A model generated the notes under the pieces. That model had not been told where the DNA came from. It worked only from the letters and a program-made list of their open reading frames with translations, and searched no databases. DNA of 64,000 nucleotides. It comes from Clostridiales bacterium. Lineage in GTDB: Bacteria > Bacillota > Clostridia > Lachnospirales > Lachnospiraceae. The stretch lies in NCBI GenBank assembly GCA_018366495.1, contig JAGZHZ010000005.1:54766-118765 (forward strand), in the 5' to 3' direction. Numbering within the stretch: position 1 is the first letter of the stretch; every line of letters starts with the position of its first letter. Both the position numbers and the translations under genes were made by a program. This document shows, in pieces, positions 8,377-17,536 of the stretch.

Positions 8377-9669
8377 ATGGAACAATACATTATAAAAGGC
8401 GGAAATCCACTTGTTGGAGAAGTCGAAATCGGTGGAGCAAAAAATGCAGCACTTGGTATCCTTGCCGCAGCAATTATGACAGATGAAACGGTTAAAATTG
8501 AAAACCTTCCTGATGTTCAGGATATCAATGTTTTATTAGAGGCAATTAGCGAGATTGGCGCAAAAGTGGAGCGAGTCAACAGAACAACTGTTCTTATTAA
8601 TGGATCAGGGATAGGAAGTGTCAGCGTTGATTATGAGTATATCAAGAAAATTCGTGCCTCCTATTATCTGCTTGGAGCTTTGCTTGGAAAATATAAGAGA
8701 GCTGAAGTTCCGCTTCCGGGAGGATGCAATATCGGAAGCAGACCGATTGATTTACATTTGAAGGGATTTAAAGCTCTCGGAGCAAAGGTTAAAATCTCAC
8801 ACGGGTCGATCATTGCCCAGGCAGATCAGCTGACGGGAAGTCATATTTTTTTAGATACCGTGTCAGTGGGGGCGACAATCAATATTATGATGGCTGCTTC
8901 AATGGCAAACGGATATACAATTATTGAAAATGCTGCCCGTGAACCGCATGTGGTGGATGCGGCAAACTTCTTGAACAGTATGGGAGCCAACATCAAAGGG
9001 GCAGGAACGGATGTGATCCGTATCCGCGGAGTGGAAAAATTACATAAAACAGAGTATTCCATCATCCCTGACCAGATTGAAGCAGGCACGTTTATGTTTG
9101 CGGCGGCAGCTACAAAGGGAGATGTGATGGTCAAAAATGTGATACCAAAGCATCTGGAAGCCACAACAGCAAAACTGGTAGAAATTGGATGTGAGGTGGA
9201 GGAGTTCGACGATGCTGTGCGTGTCGTTGCTTCAAAGCGTCTTGGCTGTACAAATGTGAAAACACTTCCATATCCTGGCTATCCAACAGATATGCAGCCT
9301 CAAATCGGTGTTACTCTGGCGCTTGCATCAGGGACAAGCATCGTGACAGAGAGCATTTTTGAGAATCGTTTTAAATACATGGATGAGCTGGCTAGAATGG
9401 GTGCCACTGTGAAAGTGGAAGGCAACAGCGCAATTATCACCGGTGTGGAAAAATTTACCGGGGCACGCGTCAGTGCGCCTGACCTGAGAGCAGGGGCGGC
9501 GCTGGTGATTGCAGGGCTTGCAGCTGAAGGATACACGATTGTGGATGATATTGTGTATATTCAGCGAGGATATGAGAACTTTGAAGAAAAACTCAGATCT
9601 CTGGGAGCAGAAATTGAACGCGTCAGCAGTGAGAAAGAGATTCAGAAGTTTAAATTGAGAGTTGGATGA
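8377..9669 (+). CDS. murA: UDP-N-acetylglucosamine 1-carboxyvinyltransferase
   Basis: 430 residues from the ATG at 8377, chosen because MEQYIIKGGNPL matches the usual MurA N-terminus and GAGGTG sits 4 nt upstream. MurA transfers enolpyruvate from PEP to UDP-GlcNAc, the first committed step of peptidoglycan synthesis in the cytosol. Both halves of the inside-out barrel are visible: GGAKNAALGILAAAI, then VPLPGGCNIGSRPIDLH with the active-site Cys (C117) targeted by fosfomycin, and PGYPTDMQPQ further on. Gram-positives often have two murA paralogues; which one this is cannot be told. Confidence 0.95.
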   Translation: MEQYIIKGGNPLVGEVEIGGAKNAALGILAAAIMTDETVKIENLPDVQDINVLLEAISEIGAKVERVNRTTVLINGSGIGSVSVDYEYIKKIRASYYLLGALLGKYKRAEVPLPGGCNIGSRPIDLHLKGFKALGAKVKISHGSIIAQADQLTGSHIFLDTVSVGATINIMMAASMANGYTIIENAAREPHVVDAANFLNSMGANIKGAGTDVIRIRGVEKLHKTEYSIIPDQIEAGTFMFAAAATKGDVMVKNVIPKHLEATTAKLVEIGCEVEEFDDAVRVVASKRLGCTNVKTLPYPGYPTDMQPQIGVTLALASGTSIVTESIFENRFKYMDELARMGATVKVEGNSAIITGVEKFTGARVSAPDLRAGAALVIAGLAAEGYTIVDDIVYIQRGYENFEEKLRSLGAEIERVSSEKEIQKFKLRVG

Positions 9670-9762
9670 TTTTAATTGGGCACTGTCGTATTGAGCAACA
9701 TTATAGATATTGTTTGATGCGCGGCGCCTTTTTTAAATTCAGAGAGAAAAGGGTGAAAACAA

Positions 9763-11214
9763 ATGAAGAAACGGATCAGAAATTTAAGCATGGTATTTTT
9801 GACAGTGATATGGTGTCTGTTTCTCTCCGGTGCGGTTGGAGTCAATCGGACGCAGGCTGCACAGCCGCTTCCTGCTCCGGAAGTGTCATTGAAGGTGAGC
9901 GGAACGAGAGGCATCCGTGTGATGTGGGAGCCGATCAGCGGGGCAGACGGATATATTGTCTATTCCAAACCGGGAAATATAGGACAGTGGAGCGTGCTCA
10001 AAACACTGTCAGGCGGGGAAAAAGAACATTATTCCAATATCTGTCTGGAGCCTGGAACACGGTATGAGTATATTGTTCGGGCGTATCAGGATGTAAACGG
10101 ACGCAGAGTGGAAGGCGCAAAATCTGACGTGGAGATTGCAGTCACGGGGCTGAGTACACCGCAGATGCATTCTGTCACAGCATTATCTTATAATCAGGTT
10201 CAGGTTATGTGGAATCCTGTTTTAAATGCGATGAATTATCGAGTTTACAGAAGAACGTCGAATACTATTTTCCGAGAAATTGCACGGGTTTCAGGAGATA
10301 TAACAAAATATACAGACAAGACGGTGCAGCCTGGAATTACATATTATTATACCGTAAAGGCCAGCTGTACATGGGAAAATCAGACTGTTTTAAGCTCATG
10401 TCATATAAAAGGGCTTCCAGTAAAAACATCGCTTGGCGGAACGGCGATTCAGAAGATTGCCAGCACAAATGGAAGACAGGTGCAGCTGTCATGGAAAAAA
10501 GTGGCGGGAACACAGGGATATGTGATTCAGCGCAGCACAAGCGCTTCCGGTCCGTTTAAAAAGGTCAAGACGATTCAGAGCGGTTCCACTGTGAGCTGGA
10601 CGGATACTGTTCCTTCGGCTGGAACGTATTACTACCGCATCCGGGCGTTTAAACAGCAGGGCAGCGGATTTACATATGGTGCATTTTCACCTGTAAAATC
10701 AATCAAGATTGAACTTTTAGAAGCAACCGATACATTTAGAAATTATACTGGATATACCTCTGCAAAAGCGGCGATTGACTCTTTTGCGGCAAAGATCGGC
10801 GGCATGAGTACTTATTATAATCAGAATGGATATGATTATGTGAGGGGCGGCAAGGAGATGATCTTTGCGACTGCAAAGAATGCAAAAGTCTCAAGCGGTG
10901 TCTACAATATTTCTATTTATAATACAGGATATGATAATCTTGTTCTGTATGGAGCTTATGTGGGAGAGCCGATCAAGGACGCTGTATGGAAGATTAAGCA
11001 GTCCGGATACGTTTATACAGGTCTCTTAAATGGAAATACATATGCATTCCGAAGTACGGACAGACATAAAGCCGTATTTTTAAAAGAGTCAGGCGGAAAA
11101 GTAAAGAGCTGGGAGTATGATATTGTCAGCAGCCAGATTCAAATCGGGGAATTGAATCAGGGATTCCGGCAGGGAAGCGGAGTATCCAGACTGGCATCCA
11201 TGCTTGGAATCTGA
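9763..11214 (+). CDS. Secreted fibronectin type III repeat protein
   Basis: 483 residues with an N-terminal signal peptide (MKKRIRNLSMVFLTVIWCLF, cleavage probably after AQA near residue 33). Three FnIII-like repeats follow, each with the W...GADGYIVYS / YYYTV-type pattern: about 37-128, 130-215 and 222-317. The C-terminal ~160 residues (from TDTFRNYTGYTSAKAAIDSF) are not recognised. There is no LPXTG signal or transmembrane tail, so the protein is probably released or held by non-covalent contacts. Such FnIII proteins often bind carbohydrate or wall polymers. Start ATG has GGGTG upstream and follows murA by 93 nt. Confidence 0.75.
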   Translation: MKKRIRNLSMVFLTVIWCLFLSGAVGVNRTQAAQPLPAPEVSLKVSGTRGIRVMWEPISGADGYIVYSKPGNIGQWSVLKTLSGGEKEHYSNICLEPGTRYEYIVRAYQDVNGRRVEGAKSDVEIAVTGLSTPQMHSVTALSYNQVQVMWNPVLNAMNYRVYRRTSNTIFREIARVSGDITKYTDKTVQPGITYYYTVKASCTWENQTVLSSCHIKGLPVKTSLGGTAIQKIASTNGRQVQLSWKKVAGTQGYVIQRSTSASGPFKKVKTIQSGSTVSWTDTVPSAGTYYYRIRAFKQQGSGFTYGAFSPVKSIKIELLEATDTFRNYTGYTSAKAAIDSFAAKIGGMSTYYNQNGYDYVRGGKEMIFATAKNAKVSSGVYNISIYNTGYDNLVLYGAYVGEPIKDAVWKIKQSGYVYTGLLNGNTYAFRSTDRHKAVFLKESGGKVKSWEYDIVSSQIQIGELNQGFRQGSGVSRLASMLGI

Positions 11215-11252
11215 TGCAGAGCTAAGATCTGAAAAGATATTAGAAAAATTCC

Positions 11253-11281
11253 TTGACGAACAGAAGAAAAAGCGTTATCTT
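11253..11281 (+). promoter_or_regulatory. Promoter of the SAM riboswitch/metK transcript
   Basis: TTGACG (11253-11258), 17-nt spacer, TATCTT (11276-11281), immediately upstream of the S-box aptamer. Confidence 0.6.
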
Positions 11282-11317
11282 ATAGAAGCAAACAGATAGA
11301 GAACAATAGAGAAACAA

Positions 11318-11414
11318 CCTTATTCAGAGTGATGGAGATACATAGGATCTGTGAAGTCACGGCAACCCCTGCATAGGAAGGTGCCAACCTGAGCGAGTCG
11401 ATCGAACAATAAGG
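11318..11414 (+). ncRNA. SAM-I (S-box) riboswitch aptamer
   Basis: The diagnostic S-box blocks are in order: P1 5' strand CTTATT, AGAGtGATGGAG, the conserved GTGAAGTCACGGCAACC, AAGGTGCCAACCTGAGC, GATCGAACAATAAG closing P1. It binds S-adenosylmethionine. P1 pairs CTTATT (11319-11324) with AATAAG (11408-11413). With the terminator just downstream this is a transcriptional OFF switch for metK. Confidence 0.95.
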
Positions 11415-11435
11415 GATTTACTTATCAAAGATAAG

Positions 11436-11460
11436 AAGTCCGCTTATTGCGGACTTTTCT
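11436..11460 (+). terminator. SAM-controlled terminator of the S-box
   Basis: AAGTCCGC (11436-11443) pairs with GCGGACTT (11449-11456) followed by TTCTTAA. CAATAAG in P1 (11407-11413) is fully complementary to CTTATTG (11443-11449), giving an antiterminator that excludes both P1 and terminator when SAM is low. Confidence 0.9.
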
Positions 11461-11647
11461 TAATTATATGGAAAATTTCTATAATTTATGAAAAACAGAT
11501 GGCGCAATATGCACAAGGACAGGAGAAGGTCAAAAAATCTGAAAAATTTACAGAGACAAAGGCAGAACCCTCATGAATTTAGAAACGGGAGTATGCCAGA
11601 AACATAGCGGATGAACAGAAAGAGAGCAAAAGAAAAGGAGAATTTAA

Positions 11648-12847
11648 ATGGAAAGATTATTATTTACCTCAGAATCAGTAACAGAAGGTCATCCTGACAA
11701 AGTCTGTGATGCGGTATCTGATGCGATTTTAGACGCACTGCTGGAGCAGGACCCAATGAGCCGTGTAGCTTGCGAGACATGTACAACGACTGGATTAGTG
11801 ATGGTGATGGGAGAGATCACAAGTAAGGCTTCCATTGACTATCAGAAAATTGTGCGCGATACTGTCCGTGAAATCGGATATACAAGAGGAAAATATGGAT
11901 TTGATGCAGATACTTGCGGTGTTCTGCTTGCGATTGACAAACAGTCTGAAGATATTGCCCTCGGTGTTGATAAAGCTCTGGAAGCAAAAGAAAATCATAT
12001 GACAGATGATGAGATCGAAGCGATTGGCGCCGGAGATCAGGGAATGATGTTTGGATATGCGTCAAATGAGACAGAAGAATATATGCCATATCCGATTGCT
12101 TTAGCACATAAACTGGCACGCCAGCTTACAAAAGTCAGAAAAGACGGCACGCTGCCTTATTTAAGACCAGACGGAAAGACACAGGTTACAGTGGAATATG
12201 ATGAAGCAGGAAGACCGTCACGTCTGGATGCAGTTGTTCTGTCCACACAGCACAATCCGGAAGTATCTCAGGAACAGATCCATGCTGACATCAAGAAGTA
12301 TGTATTTGATGAGATCATTCCAAGTGAAATGATTGATGAGAATACAAAATTCTTTATCAATCCGACAGGACGCTTTGTCATCGGAGGACCGCACGGAGAC
12401 AGTGGTCTGACAGGAAGAAAGATTATTGTAGACAGCTACGGCGGATATGCACGTCACGGCGGCGGCGCTTTCTCAGGAAAAGACTGTACAAAAGTAGACC
12501 GCTCTGCAGCTTATGCAGCACGCTACGTTGCTAAAAACCTGGTTGCAGCAGAGCTGGCTGACAAATGTGAAATTCAGCTTTCCTATGCGATCGGTGTTGC
12601 ACAGCCTACTTCTGTGTCAGTTAATACCTTTGGAACAGGAAGTCTTCCAGATGCAGAACTTACAAAAATTGTCAGAGAGACATTTGACCTGCGTCCGGCA
12701 GGAATCATTAAAATGCTGGATCTGCGCCGCCCGATCTATAAGCAGACAGCCGCATATGGTCATTTTGGACGCAATGATCTGGATCTTCCATGGGAGAAAC
12801 TGGACAAAGTCGATGTCTTAAAAGAAAAAATCAAAAGTCTTCACTAA
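11648..12847 (+). CDS. metK: S-adenosylmethionine synthetase
   Basis: 399 residues, the standard length. MetK makes SAM from methionine and ATP. Visible signatures are GHPDKVCDAVSDAILDALL, the ATP-binding GAGDQGMMFGYA, the Gly-rich loop GGGAFSGKDCTKVDRS, and the C-terminal DLRPAGIIKMLDLRRPIY. Expression is under the S-box riboswitch 230-330 nt upstream, so SAM represses its own synthesis. RBS AAAAGGAG upstream. The 190 nt between the S-box terminator and the start hold no recognised element. Monocistronic, ended by the terminator at 12911. Confidence 0.97.
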   Translation: MERLLFTSESVTEGHPDKVCDAVSDAILDALLEQDPMSRVACETCTTTGLVMVMGEITSKASIDYQKIVRDTVREIGYTRGKYGFDADTCGVLLAIDKQSEDIALGVDKALEAKENHMTDDEIEAIGAGDQGMMFGYASNETEEYMPYPIALAHKLARQLTKVRKDGTLPYLRPDGKTQVTVEYDEAGRPSRLDAVVLSTQHNPEVSQEQIHADIKKYVFDEIIPSEMIDENTKFFINPTGRFVIGGPHGDSGLTGRKIIVDSYGGYARHGGGAFSGKDCTKVDRSAAYAARYVAKNLVAAELADKCEIQLSYAIGVAQPTSVSVNTFGTGSLPDAELTKIVRETFDLRPAGIIKMLDLRRPIYKQTAAYGHFGRNDLDLPWEKLDKVDVLKEKIKSLH

Positions 12848-12910
12848 AAAGAACGTTTCTTTCGATCAAAGAGAAGAAGAACTTTAGAATCAATTTTACA
12901 AAAAATTAAG

Positions 12911-12948
12911 ATCAGTGTCAGGCTGAAATGGCCGGGCACTGATTTTTT
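12911..12948 (+). terminator. Terminator of metK
   Basis: ATCAGTG...CACTGAT stem with an inner GGC/GCC pairing, followed by TTTTTT. Confidence 0.8.
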
Positions 12949-13061
12949 AATAGAAATTTCAGTATTTTTATGAAGAACGAAGAGAAAGAAAATGATCCAC
13001 AGTTCACAGAAAGTTTAGAATTGAAAGGGATTGTTTAGATGAAAAGAAAAAATGTGTATGT

Positions 13062-13067
13062 TATAAT
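13062..13067 (+). promoter_or_regulatory. Extended -10 promoter of the 13.1-kb two-component system
   Basis: TATAAT preceded by TGT, with no good -35 hexamer. It lies about 40 nt upstream of the kinase start. Confidence 0.45.
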
Positions 13068-13105
13068 AAATAGGAATATAGGAAAATATGCAAGGAGAGA
13101 GCGCC

Positions 13106-14599
13106 ATGAAGTTAAAAAATCGGCTGCTGATTGCATTCTTCGTGATCATTATTGCACCGATAGGGCTGACGACGATTGCGTTAATGGCAGTTACAAAATA
13201 TCAGCTGCAAGCGATTGAGAGAAGCTATAATGTTCCGAATGTGACATATGAAAATCTGTCTAATTCTCTTCAGATGATCAGCAAAGCTACACTGGAAGAT
13301 TATGAAGAGATTCAAAAAGAAGGAAAAGAGAACCCGGATCAGTTCCTGGATGAAGAGATTTTAAACAAGTGGAATCAAAAACTGCAGGAAAAACATTCCT
13401 ATTTGATTGTCAGAAAAGAAAACGAAATGATCTACCCGAAAAAAGATCAGAATTGTAAGCGGATTTTTGAGAATCTTCCTGATTATGGGGAGTATATGGG
13501 AGAGTCGGATACAGGGGTTTATATTGGAAATGAAGTGAATGCATTTGTAAAACAGGTGGATGTGACTTTTTCAGATCAGACCCATGGAAGCATTTTTATC
13601 ATGACTTCGGGAACTGAGATGATTCCTCAGGTAAAACAGCTCATTATAGAACTGATCGTTGCGATTGTAGTGATCTTAGTCTGTACGTCTGCTGCTTTGA
13701 CCGTTTGGATTTACAGAGGAATCCATAAACCTCTGGAACGGCTGCGCACAGCGACAAAAAATATCAAAGAGGGGAACTTAGATTTTACTCTGGAAGTTGA
13801 AGGAGAAGATGAGATCAGTGAACTGTGCAGAGACTTTGAAGATATGAGAAAACGCCTGAAAGAGTCGGCGGAGGAAAATATTATTTATGATAAAGAGAGC
13901 AAAGAACTGATCAGCAATATTTCGCATGACTTGAAAACACCGATCACAGCGGTGAAAGGATATGTAGAGGGGATTATGGACGGCGTGGCAAACACACCGG
14001 AAAAGATGGAACGTTATATCAAGACGATCTACAACAAAGCAAATGAGATGGACAGGCTGATCAATGAGCTGACTTTTTATTCCAAGATTGATACAGATCG
14101 TATCCCGTATACATTCAGTAAAATAAATGTGGCAAGCTATTTTAATGACTGCAAGGAAGAAGTAGCTCTCGATCTGGCAGATAAAAATATTGATCTGGCT
14201 TACTTTAATTATGTGGATGAAGATGTTATGATTATTGCAGATGCAGAACAGCTGAAGCGCGTAATTAATAATATTATAGGCAACTCCATCAAATATATGG
14301 ACAAAGAAAAGGGATATATCAATATCCGAATCAAAGATGTCGGGGATTTTATTCAGGTGGAGATCGAAGATAATGGAAGAGGAATTGCTGTGAAAGATCT
14401 GCCACTGATTTTTGATCGGTTTTATCGGGCAGATGCCTCCAGAAATTCAGCGCTTGGAGGAAGCGGCATCGGTCTGTCGATTGTGCGGAAGATTATTGAA
14501 GATCATGGAGGAAAAATATGGGCCAACAGCAAGCTTGGCACGGGAACGATCATGTTTTTTGTCCTTAGAAAATATCAGGAGGTAAAAATGGATGAGTAA
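13106..14599 (+). CDS. Sensor histidine kinase
   Basis: 497 residues from the ATG at 13106 (AAGGAGAG lies 6 nt upstream; an ATG 18 nt earlier would include the RBS in the gene). Two membrane helices, near residues 7-30 and 175-200, enclose an extracytoplasmic sensor of about 145 residues. HAMP domain follows (YRGIHKPLERLRTATKNIKEG), then HisKA with ISHDLKTPITAVKGYVEG (phospho-acceptor His), then HATPase with NIIGNSIKYMD (N box), IEDNGRGI (G1) and GSGIGLSIVRKI (G2). It overlaps the response regulator by 8 nt, so the two are a translationally coupled pair. The signal is unknown. Confidence 0.92.
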   Translation: MKLKNRLLIAFFVIIIAPIGLTTIALMAVTKYQLQAIERSYNVPNVTYENLSNSLQMISKATLEDYEEIQKEGKENPDQFLDEEILNKWNQKLQEKHSYLIVRKENEMIYPKKDQNCKRIFENLPDYGEYMGESDTGVYIGNEVNAFVKQVDVTFSDQTHGSIFIMTSGTEMIPQVKQLIIELIVAIVVILVCTSAALTVWIYRGIHKPLERLRTATKNIKEGNLDFTLEVEGEDEISELCRDFEDMRKRLKESAEENIIYDKESKELISNISHDLKTPITAVKGYVEGIMDGVANTPEKMERYIKTIYNKANEMDRLINELTFYSKIDTDRIPYTFSKINVASYFNDCKEEVALDLADKNIDLAYFNYVDEDVMIIADAEQLKRVINNIIGNSIKYMDKEKGYINIRIKDVGDFIQVEIEDNGRGIAVKDLPLIFDRFYRADASRNSALGGSGIGLSIVRKIIEDHGGKIWANSKLGTGTIMFFVLRKYQEVKMDE

Positions 14600-15281
14600 A
14601 ATTCTTATTATTGAGGATGAAGAAAGTATAGCGGATCTGGAGAAAGATTATCTGGAATTAAGCGGCTTTGAAGTAGAGATTGAGAACAGGGGCGATATCG
14701 GACTGAAAAAGGCTCTGGATGAGGAGTTTGCTCTGCTCATCCTGGATCTGATGCTTCCTGAGGTGGATGGATTTGAAATCTGCAAGAAGGTCAGAGAAAA
14801 GAAAAATATGCCTATTATCATGGTATCGGCGAAAAAAGATGATATCGACAAGATCAGAGGGCTTGGAATGGGAGCGGATGATTATATGACAAAACCGTTC
14901 AGCCCAAGTGAATTGGTTGCGCGTGTGAAAGCTCATCTGGCCAGATATGAGCGTCTGGTCAATACAAATATACAAGAGAATGAGATCGTGGAGATCCGTG
15001 GGATCAAGATTGACAAGACAGCCAGAAGAGTCTGGGTTAACGGGGAAGAAAAGACATTTACGACAAAGGAATTTGATCTTCTGACTTTCCTGGCTCAAAA
15101 TCCAAACCATGTCTTTACGAAAGAAGAACTGTTTAATAAAATCTGGGATATGGAATCTGTTGGAGATATTGCGACCGTGACGGTACATATCAAAAAAATC
15201 AGGGAAAAGATTGAGTTTAACACAGCTAAGCCTCAGTATATTGAGACGATATGGGGTGTTGGATATCGCTTTAAGGTATAA
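14592..15281 (+). CDS. OmpR-family response regulator
   Basis: 229 residues. Receiver domain 1-~120 with the acidic pair in IIEDEES, phospho-acceptor D52 in LLILDLMLPEVDG and the conserved Lys in DDYMTKPF; winged-helix DNA-binding domain ~130-229 (FDLLTFLAQNPNHVFTKEELFNKIW, TVTVHIKKIREKIE, IWGVGYRF). It partners the upstream kinase with an 8-nt overlap. The targets are unknown; the next genes downstream (pseudouridine synthase, permease) follow within a few bases and may be in the same operon. Confidence 0.93.
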   Translation: MSKILIIEDEESIADLEKDYLELSGFEVEIENRGDIGLKKALDEEFALLILDLMLPEVDGFEICKKVREKKNMPIIMVSAKKDDIDKIRGLGMGADDYMTKPFSPSELVARVKAHLARYERLVNTNIQENEIVEIRGIKIDKTARRVWVNGEEKTFTTKEFDLLTFLAQNPNHVFTKEELFNKIWDMESVGDIATVTVHIKKIREKIEFNTAKPQYIETIWGVGYRFKV

Positions 15282-15285
15282 AGAG

Positions 15286-15957
15286 ATGGAAATAAAGATT
15301 ATATATGAAGATGCAGATATTTTAGTCTGTGAGAAACCGGCTGGCTTTCCGGTGCAGAGCAGAAGAATCGGACAGAAGGATTGTGTCAGTGTTCTGAAAA
15401 CATACTTATATAAGAAAGAGGAGAGAAAAGGAGAGCCGTATCTGGGACTGATTCACAGATTGGATCAGCCGGTTGAAGGGCTGATGGCCTTTGCAAAGAC
15501 AAAGAATGCGGCAGGAAATCTGAGCGCACAGCTGAGTACAGACGGATTTGTGAAGGAATATGAGGCTGTAGTCTGCGGAAAAATGGAATTAAAATCAGGA
15601 AAGCTGACGGATTATCTGAAAAAAGATGGAAAAATGAACTGCTCTTGTGTTGTGGATAAAAATGTGCAGGGAGCAAAAAGGGCAGAGCTGGAATACCGTG
15701 TGCTGGAAGAAAAAGACGGATACAGCCTCGTTGCAGTCCGGCTGATTACAGGGCGTCATCATCAGATCAGAGTACAGATGGCTCATGCTGGTTGTCCTCT
15801 CTGCGGCGATCGAAAATATGGCGCTCCCGATCAGGGGACAGGCGGAGACTCTATAGGACTTTGCGCTGCGAGACTGTCCTTTCTGCATCCGAGGACAAAG
15901 AAAAAAATGGAATTTTCAATGGAACCGACTGGCAGATGCTTTGCATGGTTCCGATAA
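15286..15957 (+). CDS. RluA-family pseudouridine synthase
   Basis: 223 residues from the ATG at 15286, 4 nt after the response-regulator stop. The catalytic Asp lies in the motif II HRLDQPVEG; the usual R-x-S/T-G is replaced here by QPVEG. Other family landmarks are ADILVCEKPAGFPVQS at the start and TGRHHQIRVQMAHAGCPLCGD near the end. It isomerises uridines in rRNA or tRNA. There is no N-terminal S4 domain. Length and motif variant fit small RluA-type enzymes of Clostridia; the target position cannot be assigned. Confidence 0.88.
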   Translation: MEIKIIYEDADILVCEKPAGFPVQSRRIGQKDCVSVLKTYLYKKEERKGEPYLGLIHRLDQPVEGLMAFAKTKNAAGNLSAQLSTDGFVKEYEAVVCGKMELKSGKLTDYLKKDGKMNCSCVVDKNVQGAKRAELEYRVLEEKDGYSLVAVRLITGRHHQIRVQMAHAGCPLCGDRKYGAPDQGTGGDSIGLCAARLSFLHPRTKKKMEFSMEPTGRCFAWFR

Positions 15958-16003
15958 AAAAGGTGCATACTATGAAAAAACAGATCAAAGGGGAGAACAT
16001 AGT

Positions 16004-17086
16004 ATGCCAGAAATTCGCACCGTATGGAATAAAAGGAAAATAATCAGAATATTGGGAATTACAGCGGCAGTCTATGCAGGAATGAAATATTTGCTTCCGC
16101 TTGTAATTCCTTTCTTAATTGCGGGAATTCTGGTCAAGATGACAAGACCTCTGATTGAAAAAATTCACAGGAAGTTGAAAATAAAAAGAGAATGGCTGCT
16201 CGCTTTTTTTATGATTGCTTTTTTTGGAATCCTGCTGCTGTTTGTCTATTTTCTGGCGACAAAATTTTTAGAGCAGTTTCGTGCTTTTATTCAGAATTTT
16301 GATGTGTATTATCAAAACTTCCAATATTTTGTGGATGATTGCTGCGAAGGTTTGGAGCAGACTTTGGGGCTTCACATCTCCGATGTAAAAAGTTTTGTGT
16401 ATGCCAATATCAATAAAATACAGGACGAAGTTCAAATGACGATGATTCCTAAAATGGTAGGAAATTCTGTGGGCTATATGATGCAGTTTATCAAGGGAGC
16501 CGGTGCATTTTTTATTATCTTTATTTCATCTATTCTGCTGATTAAAGATTATCCTAAGATCAGAGAAAAAATTGCCCATCAGCCTCTGTTTCAGGCGGCA
16601 GTCCGTGTGGAAAAGCGAATCTGGGAGATGGGAGGCGCATATTTAAAAGCCCAGCTGATTATTATGGGATGTGTGATTGTAATTTGCGTCGCAGGTCTGT
16701 GGATTTTGAAAAATCCGTATGCATTGCTGATCGGGACTGTGATCGGGCTTCTGGATGTGCTGCCATTTATAGGCACCGGAACGATTTTGATCCCGTGGGC
16801 TGTCATCAGTCTGTTCACGAAAAAATTCTTTCATGCGGCTGCGTATGTGGTTCTCTTTTTGATCGCAAATACGACAAGGGAGTTTTTGGAACCAAAACTG
16901 ATTGGAAAAAGTCTGGGACTGTATCCCATTGCCATTCTGATTTCAGTGTATGTGGGTCTATATTTATTCGGCCCCGCAGGGGTGATCGAGGGCCCGGCGT
17001 CTGTTCTTTTGATTATGGAAATCGAGCGGGAAGCGCAGGCATATGAACAGAAAAATTCAGTGGTTGAGCGGGAAAAAGAGATATAG
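16004..17086 (+). CDS. AI-2E/YtvI-type membrane permease
   Basis: 360 residues from the ATG at 16004, preceded by AAGGGGAG; longer frames begin inside the previous gene. There are about seven hydrophobic segments and the C-terminal family block PYALLIGTVIGLLDVLPFIGTG, followed by GLYPIAILISVYVGLYLFG. This is the AI-2E transporter family (PF01594); the length and pattern resemble YtvI, a sporulation-associated membrane protein in Bacillus. The transported substrate is unknown. It follows the pseudouridine synthase by 46 nt on the same strand. Confidence 0.78.
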   Translation: MPEIRTVWNKRKIIRILGITAAVYAGMKYLLPLVIPFLIAGILVKMTRPLIEKIHRKLKIKREWLLAFFMIAFFGILLLFVYFLATKFLEQFRAFIQNFDVYYQNFQYFVDDCCEGLEQTLGLHISDVKSFVYANINKIQDEVQMTMIPKMVGNSVGYMMQFIKGAGAFFIIFISSILLIKDYPKIREKIAHQPLFQAAVRVEKRIWEMGGAYLKAQLIIMGCVIVICVAGLWILKNPYALLIGTVIGLLDVLPFIGTGTILIPWAVISLFTKKFFHAAAYVVLFLIANTTREFLEPKLIGKSLGLYPIAILISVYVGLYLFGPAGVIEGPASVLLIMEIEREAQAYEQKNSVVEREKEI

Positions 17087-17241
17087 AAAGAGAGAAAACT
17101 TTATAAATAAGGCGAGAATATGCGTGATTTTCATTATAAGAGATTCAAAATATTAACGTAAGACATTTTAATGTTATTATGAATAATTATGAAAAAATGA
17201 GTGAATACAAGGGGAAAATTGTAAAAAATAACAAGATCTGC

Positions 17242-17270
17242 TAGACAATACACACAAAATGTTTTAAGAT
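17242..17270 (+). promoter_or_regulatory. Likely promoter of the atp operon
   Basis: TAGACA (17242-17247), 17-nt spacer, TAAGAT (17265-17270), 35 nt before the first gene. The 150 nt upstream are AT-rich and gene-free. Confidence 0.5.
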
Positions 17271-17305
17271 AAGATGGATGGCAGAAATGGGAAGGAGGCA
17301 GAATT

Positions 17306-17536
17306 TTGAAGTATAAAAAGGATGTCTATCATTCATTGGCTATGGTGACGCAGATCGGTATCAGTATGCTGGCTCCGATTGTTTTATGTGTCGCAGCAGG
17401 GTACTGGATGGATAAAAAGTTTGGATGGTATACGACTGTCCCTCTGCTGATTTTAGGAATCCTCGCTGGCGGAAGAAATACATGGCTTCTTCTGCAGGAG
17501 ATGACAAAGGAGGATGGAAAGAAAAAAGAAAAATGA
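17306..17536 (+). CDS. atpZ: AtpZ/AtpI-like ATP synthase assembly protein
   Basis: 76 residues starting at a TTG; GGAAGGAGG lies 7 nt upstream, which decides this start. Two membrane helices: about 11-32 and 43-62, with the AGYWMDKKFGW loop typical of the F0F1-ATPase gene 1 family. These small proteins help assemble the c ring or carry Mg/Ca in the membrane. It is the first gene of the complete atp operon and overlaps the next gene by 4 nt (ATGA). Confidence 0.82.
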   Translation: MKYKKDVYHSLAMVTQIGISMLAPIVLCVAAGYWMDKKFGWYTTVPLLILGILAGGRNTWLLLQEMTKEDGKKKEK

